From Phreatobacter sp. (GTDB taxonomy: Bacteria; Pseudomonadota; Alphaproteobacteria; Rhizobiales; Phreatobacteraceae), in NCBI RefSeq assembly GCF_027532945.1, contig NZ_JAPZTZ010000003.1, positions 267,208 to 331,207 of the forward strand: a DNA stretch of 64,000 nt. The letters run 5' to 3'. Both the position numbers and the translations under genes were made by a program. Positions 7,766 through 15,690 of this stretch are shown here, piece after piece; the first letter of the stretch is position 1; each line of letters begins with the position of its first letter. The notes under the pieces were generated by a model, which searched no databases, was not told the origin of the DNA, and was given only the letters and a program-made list of their open reading frames with translations.

Positions 7766-8685
7766 CGCGTCACCCAGGCCTGGTAGCGCTCGGAGGCGAG
7801 CTGGGTCAGAGGGCCGGGCTGACCGGTGCCAATGACCCGGCCGTCGATCCGCGTCACCGGCGTGACGCCGCCCAGCGTGCCGGTGATGAAGGCTTCATCC
7901 GCGGCATAGGTCTCGGCGAGGGTGAAGGGCCGCTCGTCCGCGAGGCCACCCGCGTCGCGCCAGGCGTCGAGCACGGCCTGGCGGGTGAGGCCCTTGAAGC
8001 AGAAGGCGCCGGTGGAGGTCCACAAGGACCCGCGGCGCACGATGAAGAAATTCGTGGAGTTGCAGCTCGCCACGAGGCCCTGCGGATCGAGCATCAGCGC
8101 CTCGTCAGCCCCGGCGTTGATCGCCTGGATCAGCGCCTGGATGAGGTTCAGGCGGCTGTGCGAGTTGAGGCGCAGGTCGAAGACGTCGGGCGTGCTGGTG
8201 CGGAAGGTCGAGGTGAAGAGCGCAAGGCCCCGCGCCTTGGTCTCCGGGCGCGGCGTCTTGTACTCGGCGACGATGACGATGGTGGCCTTGCCGATGATGA
8301 AGCGCGGGTCCTGGTTGACCGTCTTCTTCACGCCGCGCGTGACCATGAGGCGGACATGGGCGCCGTCGGTCATGCCGTTGCGGGCGAGTGTCTCTTGGAC
8401 GGCACCCGCGACCTGCTCGCGGCTGAGGCCGATATCGAGGGCGATGGAATTCGCCCCCTCGAACAGCCGGTCGAGATGGGCGTCGAGCTGGATCAGCCGG
8501 CCGTTCTTGAGGCGCAGACCCTCCCAGACGCCATCTCCCAACACGAAGCCGCTATCGAAGACCGAAACGCGCGCCTCGTGGCGGGGCACGAAGGCGCCGT
8601 CGACATAGACGAGGACGTGGTCGTTGCGCGGATCGTCCTGGTAGCCCTGGGCACTGCCCGCGGTGGAGGTCGAGGCGCTGGTCAT
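7762..8685 (-). CDS. Class IV (fold type IV) aminotransferase-like protein with altered PLP-lysine site
   Basis: A 307-residue protein of the branched-chain/D-amino-acid aminotransferase class. Recognisable parts are VYVDGAFVPRHEARVSVFD, GDGVWEGLRLKNGRLIQLD and the C-terminal NSTNFFIVRRGSLWTS with GLTRQAVLD, which cup the PLP phosphate. In well-studied members the catalytic lysine sits three residues before a conserved Asn (KxLN). Here the stretch is HSRLN, with Ser177 at that position and Arg178 next to it; the DNA (CGC for Arg178) is unambiguous. Either the lysine position is shifted in this subgroup or the enzyme is not a classical PLP aminotransferase. It lies in an amino-acid importer operon, 11 bp after the ATPase gene. 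Confidence 0.8.
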   Translation of the reverse strand: MTSASTSTAGSAQGYQDDPRNDHVLVYVDGAFVPRHEARVSVFDSGFVLGDGVWEGLRLKNGRLIQLDAHLDRLFEGANSIALDIGLSREQVAGAVQETLARNGMTDGAHVRLMVTRGVKKTVNQDPRFIIGKATIVIVAEYKTPRPETKARGLALFTSTFRTSTPDVFDLRLNSHSRLNLIQALIQAINAGADEALMLDPQGLVASCNSTNFFIVRRGSLWTSTGAFCFKGLTRQAVLDAWRDAGGLADERPFTLAETYAADEAFITGTLGGVTPVTRIDGRVIGTGQPGPLTQLASERYQAWVTR

Positions 8686-8696
8686 GGCATGTCCGT

Positions 8697-9479
8697 TCAG
8701 AAGCTGAACCGGCGGTGGCCGGCGATGAAGGCCTGAGTGAGCGGCCGGCGCGGGTTCTTCAAAACCTCGTCGGGCGTGCCCTGTTCGTAGATGCCGCCCT
8801 CCGCGAGGAAGAGCACGCGGGTCGCCATGTGGTAGGCGAAGCCGATCTCGTGGGTGACGAGCAGCATGGTGCGCCCTTCCGCCGCGAGCGCCTGGATCGC
8901 GTCCAGCACCTCGCCGACGAGGGCTGGGTCAAGGGCGGATGTCGGCTCGTCGAAGAGCAGGATCTCCGGCTCCATGGCGAGCGCGCGGGCGATGGCGACG
9001 CGTTGCTTCTGGCCGCCGGAGAGGTGGGCCGGATAGGCTTCGGCCTTGTCGGCGAGGCCGACGCGGGCGAGTTCGGCCAGCGCCTGGCGGGCGGCGGCAT
9101 CACGCCCCATCCCCTTCACCGTCACGAGGCCCTCCATGACATTGCCGAGCACGGTCATGTGGGGAAAGAGGTTGAACTGCTGGAACACCATGCCGACGCG
9201 CTGGCGCAGGCGCACCAGCGCCGCCTCGCTGTAGCGCGTCTCGGTGCGCTCGCCGCGGCGGACCTCCTCGCCCACGGGCTCGCCGCCGAGGATGACGCGG
9301 CCTTGATCGGCGTGCTCCAGCACATTGATGCAGCGGAGCAGCGTCGACTTCCCCGAGCCCGAGGCGCCGATGATGGCGATGCGGTCGCCGCGGGCGACCT
9401 CGAGATCGACGCCTGCAAACACGCTGCGGTCGCCGAAACGCTTGCCGAGGCCTTCGATGCGGAGGAGCGGGCCGGTCAT
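8697..9479 (-). CDS. Polar amino-acid ABC transporter ATP-binding protein
   Basis: A 260-residue ATPase of the PAAT family (GlnQ/HisP type). It has Walker A GASGSGKST, the Q-loop VGMVFQQFNLFPHMTVLGNV that is characteristic for this family, signature LSGGQKQRVAIARAL, Walker B ILLFDEPTSALDP and the switch histidine in LLVTHEIGFAYHMA. The ATG at 9477-9479 lies 2 bp after the upstream permease stop; a longer frame upstream runs inside the permease gene and is rejected. It energises uptake through the two adjacent permeases. Confidence 0.95.
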   Translation of the reverse strand: MTGPLLRIEGLGKRFGDRSVFAGVDLEVARGDRIAIIGASGSGKSTLLRCINVLEHADQGRVILGGEPVGEEVRRGERTETRYSEAALVRLRQRVGMVFQQFNLFPHMTVLGNVMEGLVTVKGMGRDAAARQALAELARVGLADKAEAYPAHLSGGQKQRVAIARALAMEPEILLFDEPTSALDPALVGEVLDAIQALAAEGRTMLLVTHEIGFAYHMATRVLFLAEGGIYEQGTPDEVLKNPRRPLTQAFIAGHRRFSF

Positions 9480-9481
9480 CG

Positions 9482-10147
9482 TCAATCGCTCCGGGCGAGG
9501 CGCCGCTCGAGCGCGTAGGTGGCGCGCACCAGCGGGTAGAGCAGGAGGAAGAACAGCGCGCCGATGACGGTGTAGACCTCGAGCGGGTTGAAGTTCAGCG
9601 AGGCGACGAGCTTGCCCTGCTGGAGGAGCTCGACATAGGCGACGACGGAGGCCAGCGTCGTCATCTTGAAGATCTCGATGCCGCGGTTGGTGAGGGCCGG
9701 CAGCACGCGGCGCAGCGCCTGCGGGAGGACGATGCGGCGGAGCACCTGAAGGCCGGTCATGCCGATGGCGCGCGCCGCCTCCCACTGGCCGGGTTCGATG
9801 GACTGAATGCCGGCGCGGTAGATCTCCGCCGAATAGGCCGCCGAATTGAGCGAAATACCGAGGATCGCCGCGCCGAAGGGGCTGATCTCCACCGGTACCA
9901 GCATGGGCAGGGCGAAGTAGAACCAGAGGATCTGGACGAGGACCGGCGTGTTGCGGAACAGCTCGATGAAGCCGATGGCGAGCCAGCGCAGCACGCCGTG
10001 GCGCGAGCGGCGCATCAGCGCGACGACGAGCCCCAGGGACAGTCCGAGGACGAGGCAAACGAGGAACAGCCGGACCGTGCCGATGGCGCCGAAGGCGAGC
10101 GCCTGCCAATTGTCGAGGACGGGCGCGAAATCCCAGCGATAGCTCAT
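9482..10147 (-). CDS. Amino-acid ABC transporter permease (HisM-like)
   Basis: A 221-residue membrane protein with about five hydrophobic segments, of the His/Glu/Gln/Arg/opine permease family. It starts MSYRWDFAPVLDNW, has FIELFRNTPVLVQILWFYF, and the EAA loop EAARAIGMTGLQVLRRIVLPQALR that couples to the ATPase. It overlaps the first permease by 4 bp (ATGA). Its pair with the other permease makes a heterodimeric channel. Confidence 0.95.
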   Translation of the reverse strand: MSYRWDFAPVLDNWQALAFGAIGTVRLFLVCLVLGLSLGLVVALMRRSRHGVLRWLAIGFIELFRNTPVLVQILWFYFALPMLVPVEISPFGAAILGISLNSAAYSAEIYRAGIQSIEPGQWEAARAIGMTGLQVLRRIVLPQALRRVLPALTNRGIEIFKMTTLASVVAYVELLQQGKLVASLNFNPLEVYTVIGALFFLLLYPLVRATYALERRLARSD

Positions 10148-10818
10148 CGCGCCATCTCCCCGCTCACCGCCATGCGCCGCTCGACGAGGGCGGCGATCGC
10201 GCTCACCAGTGAGATGGTGACGAGGTACATGAGGGCCGCGGCGGTGAAGACCTCCAGCGGCCGGAAGGTCTTCTGGGCGAGTTCGTTCGCCTGGTAGAGC
10301 AGGTCGGCATAGGAGACGGTCGCGACCAGCGTCGTCGTCTTCATCAACTCGATGGAGCGCTCCATCATGGCGGGGAACATGCGCTTCACCGCCTGGGGCA
10401 GAACGATGCGACGCATGGCCTGCGCTTCCGTCATGCCGATGGCGCGGGCCGCCTCGCGCTGGCCCCGGTCGACCGAGACGATGCCCGCACGGAAAATCTC
10501 GGCGAAGAAGGCACCGGACTGGATGGTGAAGGTCAGCGCCGCCGCCAGATAGGGCGTCATCTCCACCTTCAGCACGATGGGCAGGCCGAAATAGAACCAG
10601 AAGAGCTGGACCAGCGGCGGCGTCGTACGGAACACCTCGATCACCACGCCGGCGGGAGCCGAGAGGAACCGGCTGCCGGAGAGCCTCGCCAGCGCCAGCG
10701 CCAGACCGACAGGAATGCCGCCGGCCAGCGCGACGCCGGTCAGCGCCAGCGTGTTGGCGAGGCCGGCCAGCAGCAGGTCGCCATTGGCGATGACGGGCGA
10801 GAAGTCCCAGCGATACAC
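10144..10818 (-). CDS. Amino-acid ABC transporter permease (HisQ-like)
   Basis: A 224-residue permease paralogous to its downstream neighbour. The GTG at 10816-10818 is chosen because it gives (M)YRWDFSPVIANGD, aligned with the MSYRWDFAP start of the partner, and lies 7 bp after the binding-protein stop; a longer frame would lie within the binding-protein gene. Family features are VFRTTPPLVQLFWFYFG and the EAA loop EAARAIGMTEAQAMRRIVLP. Confidence 0.92.
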   Translation of the reverse strand: MYRWDFSPVIANGDLLLAGLANTLALTGVALAGGIPVGLALALARLSGSRFLSAPAGVVIEVFRTTPPLVQLFWFYFGLPIVLKVEMTPYLAAALTFTIQSGAFFAEIFRAGIVSVDRGQREAARAIGMTEAQAMRRIVLPQAVKRMFPAMMERSIELMKTTTLVATVSYADLLYQANELAQKTFRPLEVFTAAALMYLVTISLVSAIAALVERRMAVSGEMAR

Positions 10819-10825
10819 GGCCGCG

Positions 10826-11665
10826 TCAGCCGAGCATTTCCTTGATGATCGGCGGCGCAGCCTTGGGGTCGAGGCCGAAGCCGGTGAGGAACTCCTCGTA
10901 CCAGCCCTGGATCCTGCGGCTGCGATAGTACTCCCCGACCTGCTGCTCGACGAAGGCCAGGAACGGCGCATCGCCCTTGCGTACGGCAGCGCTGGAGGGG
11001 TTCGACTGCGTCGGCTGAGGCACGACGATCTTGCCGGAGCCAAGGCGCTGGCGGGCGGCGATCAGCGGCGGATGGAACAGGCAGACCGCGTCGACGCGAC
11101 CGGCCTGGAAGGCGGCGATCGCCTCGGTATTGCCAGGGAAGCGCTGGATCGCCGCCTTGGCGACATTGGTGGTGAGGAACCGGTCCATGCTGGTCGCCTG
11201 GGGCACGGCGATGCGCACCTCCGGCTTGTTGAGGTCCTCCCAGGAGCGCACCGCGAGATCGTCCTTCGCCAGCACGGCGAGGGAATAGTAGAGCAGCGGC
11301 GAGGCGGGGAAATCGACGGCCTCGGCGCGCTCGGGCGTCGCGTCAAGCACGTACATGATGTCGATGCGGTTGGCCTGCAGCGCCGCGATGGCGGTGCCCC
11401 AGGTCACCTCGACCGGCTCGAAGCGGACGCCGAGGGCTGCCGCCATAGCCTTGCCGACCGAGACCCCGACGCCCGAGGACCATTCACCGGTGCGGGCATC
11501 CTTGGAGTACCAGGGCGGCGCCTGGGTCACGCCGACGCGCAGCGAGCCGCGGCGCTTCACCTCGTCGAGGGTGCCGGTGCCCTGCGCGAAGGCCGGCGCG
11601 GCCAATATGCCGCCTGCGGCCGCGGCGAAAGTGGTGGTGAAGGTCCGCCGGTCGATCCTGCTCAT
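10826..11665 (-). CDS. Amino-acid ABC transporter substrate-binding protein
   Basis: A 279-residue periplasmic binding protein of family 3 (SBP_bac_3). The signal peptide has a twin-arginine-like RRTFTTTFAAAAGG and ends near AFAQ. The mature part starts with LDEVKRRGSLRVGVTQAPPWY, then SGVGVSVGKAMAAALG and an LQANRIDIMYVLDATPERAEAVDF stretch; the last is the usual R-x-x-x-V-D-F cluster, with the DIMYVL wording departing from common lysine/arginine/ornithine binders. It is the first gene of the operon binding protein - permease - permease - ATPase - aminotransferase - GntR. The presence of an aminotransferase-like gene suggests an amino-acid ligand, exact type unknown. Confidence 0.92.
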   Translation of the reverse strand: MSRIDRRTFTTTFAAAAGGILAAPAFAQGTGTLDEVKRRGSLRVGVTQAPPWYSKDARTGEWSSGVGVSVGKAMAAALGVRFEPVEVTWGTAIAALQANRIDIMYVLDATPERAEAVDFPASPLLYYSLAVLAKDDLAVRSWEDLNKPEVRIAVPQATSMDRFLTTNVAKAAIQRFPGNTEAIAAFQAGRVDAVCLFHPPLIAARQRLGSGKIVVPQPTQSNPSSAAVRKGDAPFLAFVEQQVGEYYRSRRIQGWYEEFLTGFGLDPKAAPPIIKEMLG

Positions 11666-11704
11666 GCCCGCCCCCTTGGCTGAAGAATTGCAGTCAAGAA
11701 TGCC

Positions 11705-11725
11705 GATTGTCGATTGTCAACAATC
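11705..11725. promoter_or_regulatory. Candidate GntR/FCD operator before the amino-acid importer operon
   Basis: The sequence contains GATTGTC twice in tandem (11705-11711 and 11712-11718), and the second copy forms a 6-bp-arm palindrome GATTGT-CA-ACAATC (11712-11725). FCD-type GntR regulators typically bind short TnGT...ACnA palindromes, which this fits. On the minus strand a TTGACA hexamer lies inside it, so a bound repressor would cover the promoter. It is 40-60 bp upstream of the binding-protein start. Confidence 0.6.
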
Positions 11726-11841
11726 TTCGGATCAACGCGATTGACACGCCGAAGGTCGAGCTGGGCAGTTGCATAAGCGCAGCGGCCCTGGGATGCATTC
11801 CAACCGCGCATATTGATGCCGTCGCTTGATTTCTGGTCGCC

Positions 11842-13098
11842 GTGATCCACCTCCCCGCCTCCACGGATGAGGCAGGCATGGCGGATCGTTGGATCGGAAC
11901 ACGCGCGGCGGGGCTCGCGGCCATGGAGGCCTTCGTGCCGGCCATGGGCCGGCGCTATGCCAATGGCCGCAACTACGACGACGGCCCGGGCCATCATCGC
12001 GCGGTGTCGCGGCTCTCGCCCTATATCCGCCGCCGCCTCCTTACCGAGCAGGAGGTCGTGGCTGCGGCGGTCGCCGCCCATGGCGCCGAGGGAGCGGAGA
12101 AGTTCGTCCAGGAGGTGATCTGGCGGACCTATTTCCAGGGCTGGCTGGAGCGCCGCCCGCAGGTCTGGGACGCCTATGTCACGGGGCTTGCCGGCGACCT
12201 TGCCGCCCTTGATGCCGACCGGCGGCTGCGGCGTGACGTGGAGCGGGCCGAGGCCGGCGCCACCGGCATCGCCTGCTTTGATGCCTGGGCGAACGAGCTC
12301 GTTGAGACCGGCTATCTCCACAACCACGCCCGCATGTGGTTCGCCTCGATCTGGATCTTCACCCTCGGCCTGCCCTGGCGCATCGGCGCGGACTTCTTCC
12401 TGCGCCATCTCATCGACGGCGATGCCGCCTCCAACACACTGGGCTGGCGCTGGGTCGCAGGGCTCCACACCCGCGGCAAGGCCTATCACGCCGAGGCCTG
12501 GAACATCGCGACCTATACCCGCCAGCGATTCACGCCGCGTGACAGCGACCTGTCGCGTGCGGCGGAGACGCTGGAGCATCTGGAGCCGGAGGGGCTGCCG
12601 CCGCTCCAGCCCCTGCGGCCCATTCGTGCGCCGGAGCCGGGACGCCCGACGGCCCTGCTCATCACCGACGAGGACGGGCGGGTCGAGGAGTTCGATCGCG
12701 ATGGCCTCACCATCGTCGCTGCCGCAACGCTCGCTGCCTCGGCGCTGCGCTCACCGCGCGCCGTCGCCGAGCATGTGACCCGCTTCGAGCAGGAGGCGCT
12801 CGCCGACACCGCCGCGCGGGCGGACGTCACGGCGATCTCCCTCGAGGCGCTTCATCCGGGCGACCTCGCGCGCTGGGCCGCTGCGGCGGGCGCCACCCAG
12901 ATCATCACGCCCTGGGTGACCCGCGGCCCCCTGCATGACTGGCTGCGCGCCGCCACGCCGGCGCTGGAGCGCGGCGGCATCGCCCTGTGCGAGTGGCGGC
13001 GCGACTGGGATGCTGCGATCTGGCCCCATGCCACCGCAGGCTTCTTCAAGGTGAAGCAGCAGATCCCGGCGGTGCTGGAGCGCTTCGGCATCGGCTGA
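11842..13098 (+). CDS. Photolyase/cryptochrome-like protein with inverted domain order
   Basis: A 418-residue protein. Residues ~10-235 match the FAD-binding all-helical domain of DNA photolyases: SRLSPYI, QEVIWRTYFQGWLE, then YLHNHARMWFASIWIFTLGLPW and GDAASNTLGWRWVAG. The usual N-terminal antenna domain is absent from the front. Instead residues ~265-418 look like an alpha/beta domain whose last part (ATQIITPWV, ERGGIALCEWRRDWDAAIWP, AGFFKVKQQIP) resembles the end of the photolyase antenna domain. The order is therefore FAD domain first, alpha/beta domain second. GTG 11842 is used; ATG 11878 is an alternative. Function could be light-dependent DNA repair or a photoreceptor role; not determined. 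Confidence 0.8.
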   Translation: MIHLPASTDEAGMADRWIGTRAAGLAAMEAFVPAMGRRYANGRNYDDGPGHHRAVSRLSPYIRRRLLTEQEVVAAAVAAHGAEGAEKFVQEVIWRTYFQGWLERRPQVWDAYVTGLAGDLAALDADRRLRRDVERAEAGATGIACFDAWANELVETGYLHNHARMWFASIWIFTLGLPWRIGADFFLRHLIDGDAASNTLGWRWVAGLHTRGKAYHAEAWNIATYTRQRFTPRDSDLSRAAETLEHLEPEGLPPLQPLRPIRAPEPGRPTALLITDEDGRVEEFDRDGLTIVAAATLAASALRSPRAVAEHVTRFEQEALADTAARADVTAISLEALHPGDLARWAAAAGATQIITPWVTRGPLHDWLRAATPALERGGIALCEWRRDWDAAIWPHATAGFFKVKQQIPAVLERFGIG

Positions 13099-13242
13099 GG
13101 CGGTTCGGAACCGCCTCGTCCACGCCGGCCTCAAGGCACGCGCTAAGCGCTGTCGGTACCGACGGCCAGTTGAGACAGCGCAAAGGCGTTCGGCGCGCCG
13201 GCATCTAGAAGAGGCGCATCGCTCTTCCAGGTCTGCGGTCCC

Positions 13243-13800
13243 ATGTCTCTCCTGGCCTTTACCGGCGCCTCGCTGCTGATCCTCCTCACCCCCGGTCCGA
13301 CCAACACTTTGCTGGCGGCGGCGGGAGCAGCCGGAGGTTTTCGGCGCAACGCCACCCTGCCGCTCGCCGAATCCCTCGGCTATGGCCTCGCCATCGGCGC
13401 CTATGGCGCGCTGGCGACCGCGCTCGCCGACAACCCGGCAGCGCTCGCCGTGCTCAAGCTCGCCAATATCGGCTGGCTTTGCCTCACGGCCGCGCGGCTC
13501 TGGACGCGTCCGCCTGCGGGTGCGGAGCCGGCGCGCGGGTCCTACGGGACCGTGCTGCTCGCGACGCTTCTCAACCCGAAGGCCATGCTCGTCGGCGTGA
13601 TCCTCATCCCGGCCATGATGGCGCAGGCCCCGGTGGCCGCGATGCTCGCCTTCGCGGCCCTCTCCTTCCTCGCAGGCCTCACCTGGGTGGCGGTGGGCGC
13701 CAGCCTGCCGCCGGTGTTGAAGCGTCACGCAAACCGGGCGGCGGCAGCCATCGTCGCAGCCTTCGCCGTCATCGGCGCGATCAGTCTCGGCCAGGCCTGA
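13243..13800 (+). CDS. LysE/RhtB-family amino-acid exporter
   Basis: A 185-residue, strongly hydrophobic protein with about five to six membrane segments. The N-terminal FTGASLLILLTPGPTNTLLAAAGAAGG carries the TPGP(A/T)N signature of the LysE superfamily, and TVLLATLLNPKAMLV is the second family motif. It is slightly shorter than most members (about 205 residues). These proteins export amino acids or derivatives. It lies 144 bp after the photolyase-like gene and convergent to a Bug gene, so no clear partner. Confidence 0.88.
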   Translation: MSLLAFTGASLLILLTPGPTNTLLAAAGAAGGFRRNATLPLAESLGYGLAIGAYGALATALADNPAALAVLKLANIGWLCLTAARLWTRPPAGAEPARGSYGTVLLATLLNPKAMLVGVILIPAMMAQAPVAAMLAFAALSFLAGLTWVAVGASLPPVLKRHANRAAAAIVAAFAVIGAISLGQA

Positions 13801-13804
13801 CCGT

Positions 13805-14794
13805 TCAGCGCGACAGGCGATCCCCGAGTTCGCCCTGATAGGCGCGATACCGCTCCACCTCGGCCTTGAGATAGTCGCCGGTCTCGGCGAGGGTCGCGGG
13901 GCTGTAGGTCTCGATACCGGCCCGCTGCAGCCGTTCACGCACCGCCGGATCGCGCAGGGCCTCGTTGATCGCCCCGTTGAGTTTTGTCACCGCCTCCGCC
14001 GGCATGCCCTTGGGCCCGATCATGATGACCCAGGAGGTCATGGTCGTGCCGGGAAAGCCGAGGGTTTCCAGCTGCGGCACGGCACCGACCGCGGGCGTAT
14101 TGCTGGAGGCTGCGAGGGCAAGTGCCCGCACGCTCCCCGCCTCAATGAAGGAAACGGCCGATGCCAGCACCGCCACGCCGAAATCCGCCTCGCCCTTGTA
14201 GAGCGCCTCCATCATCGGCGCGCCGCCGCGATAAGGGACATGGAGCGCGGTCAGATCGCCGGCACGCTTGAGGTAAAGCTCGGCGCCGAACTGGGTAATG
14301 CCGCCATTGCCCGACGAGGCGTAGGAGACGCGGGCGGCATTGCCGCGCAGATGCGTGTTCAGCTCGGACAGGGTGCGGAAGGGTCGGTTCGCCGGCACGA
14401 CGAGCACCAGCGGCGACTGGCCGACGAGCGCAATCGGCGCGAAATCGGCAAGCGGGTCATAGCGGGCGGTCTGGGGGAAGACGATCGGGTTGATGGCGAA
14501 GGCACCGGGATCCGACAGCATGATCGCGTAGCCATCGGGGGTGGCGCGGGCCGTCGCGGCGGCGGCGACGGAGCCACCCGCGCCGGCGCGGTTCTCGACG
14601 ACCACGGGCGTCTCCAGCGAGCGGCTCATGCGCTCGGCGAGGATGCGGGCGGCGACGTCGCTGGTGCCGCCGGCCGCGAAGCCGACGGTGATGGTGATCG
14701 GCCGGTTCGGATATTGCGCGGCCGCCGGGGCGATGCCCCATGCTGCAACAAGGGCCAGTGCTGCGAGAGCGCGTCTCAGGGCGATCAACGTCAT
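13805..14794 (-). CDS. Bug/TctC-family periplasmic substrate-binding protein
   Basis: A 329-residue secreted Bug protein. ATG 14794 is chosen over an in-frame ATG at 14821 because GAAAGG lies just upstream and it gives a clean signal peptide (MTLIALRRALAALALVAAWG, cut near APAAAQ). Motifs: VGFAAGGTSDVAARI, VVENRAGAGG and GYAIMLSDPG. It follows the pxpA gene by 28 bp on the same strand and probably shares its promoter, which hints at a pyroglutamate-like or other carboxylate ligand; this is inference. No membrane components are nearby. Confidence 0.88.
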   Translation of the reverse strand: MTLIALRRALAALALVAAWGIAPAAAQYPNRPITITVGFAAGGTSDVAARILAERMSRSLETPVVVENRAGAGGSVAAAATARATPDGYAIMLSDPGAFAINPIVFPQTARYDPLADFAPIALVGQSPLVLVVPANRPFRTLSELNTHLRGNAARVSYASSGNGGITQFGAELYLKRAGDLTALHVPYRGGAPMMEALYKGEADFGVAVLASAVSFIEAGSVRALALAASSNTPAVGAVPQLETLGFPGTTMTSWVIMIGPKGMPAEAVTKLNGAINEALRDPAVRERLQRAGIETYSPATLAETGDYLKAEVERYRAYQGELGDRLSR

Positions 14795-14822
14795 CGGCGG
14801 GCCTTTCGCGATGAGGGTCATG

Positions 14823-15596
14823 TCAGGTCATCATCTCCGGCAGGGTGACGACAGCGATGCCGGCGGCCTCCAGCCCCTTGCGCACATGGCCGGCAACCGC
14901 GACCGCCGTCGGCTCGTCGCCATGGACGCAGATGGTCTCCACCGCGACCTTCACCGTCGTGCCCTGTCGCGAGACGACCGTGCCGTCGCGGACCATGGAG
15001 AGGCACTGGGCGAGCGCGGTGTCGCCGTCCTTGTAGACAGAGCCCTTGATCTTGCGCGAGGTCAGGTTGCCGTCCTCCTCGTACTGGCGGTCCGCGAAGC
15101 CTTCCCTCGCAAGCTTCAGGCCAAGCTTCACCGCCGCCGCCTCCATCTGCGAGCCGGCAAGGGCGACATAGACGAGGTCCGGCGCGACGACCTGGATGGC
15201 GCGGCCGATAGCCAGCGCATAGTCCTCCCGCACCGCTGCCATGTTGTTGAGGGCGCCGTGGGGCTTCAGATGGGTCACGGGGAGGCCGGCATAGCGCGCC
15301 ATCGCCTGGAGGGCGCCGATCTGGTAGGCGACCATGTGCTCGAGGTCGCGCGGGTCCATGTCAATGTTGCGGCGGCCGAAGCCCCAGAGGTCGTTGAAGC
15401 CGGGATGGACGCCGATGCTCACGCCCTCCTGCTTCGCCAGCATGACGAGGCGCTGCATGGTATTGGCATCGCCCGCATGGAAGCCGCAGGCGACATTGGC
15501 CGACCGGATAATGGTCATGAGCGCGGCATCGTTGCCGATATCGTAGGCGCCGAAGCCCTCGGCGATATCGGCATTCAGGTTGATCTTGAGCGTCAT
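14823..15596 (-). CDS. pxpA: 5-oxoprolinase subunit A (LamB/YcsF family)
   Basis: A 257-residue member of the LamB/YcsF family, which with PxpB and PxpC forms ATP-dependent 5-oxoprolinase converting pyroglutamate to glutamate. Signature parts: MTLKINLNADIAEGFGAYD, ANVACGFHAGDANTM, GVHPGFNDLWGFGRR, and THLKPHGALNNM. The start is fixed by an AGGAGG site 8 nt before ATG 15596. Compared with the common DLGEGFG motif this copy reads DIAEGFG. pxpB and pxpC are not adjacent; instead a Bug binding protein follows. Such stand-alone copies paired with transporters occur and may have a related lactam substrate. Confidence 0.85.
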   Translation of the reverse strand: MTLKINLNADIAEGFGAYDIGNDAALMTIIRSANVACGFHAGDANTMQRLVMLAKQEGVSIGVHPGFNDLWGFGRRNIDMDPRDLEHMVAYQIGALQAMARYAGLPVTHLKPHGALNNMAAVREDYALAIGRAIQVVAPDLVYVALAGSQMEAAAVKLGLKLAREGFADRQYEEDGNLTSRKIKGSVYKDGDTALAQCLSMVRDGTVVSRQGTTVKVAVETICVHGDEPTAVAVAGHVRKGLEAAGIAVVTLPEMMT

Positions 15597-15690
15597 GGCA
15601 GCCCTCCTCGTCACGCGAGTGTAGAGGGCCGCGGGCGCAAGGCCTGCGCGTTTTTCGCAGAGCGGCATCGCCCGCTGACGCGCCTCTCCG

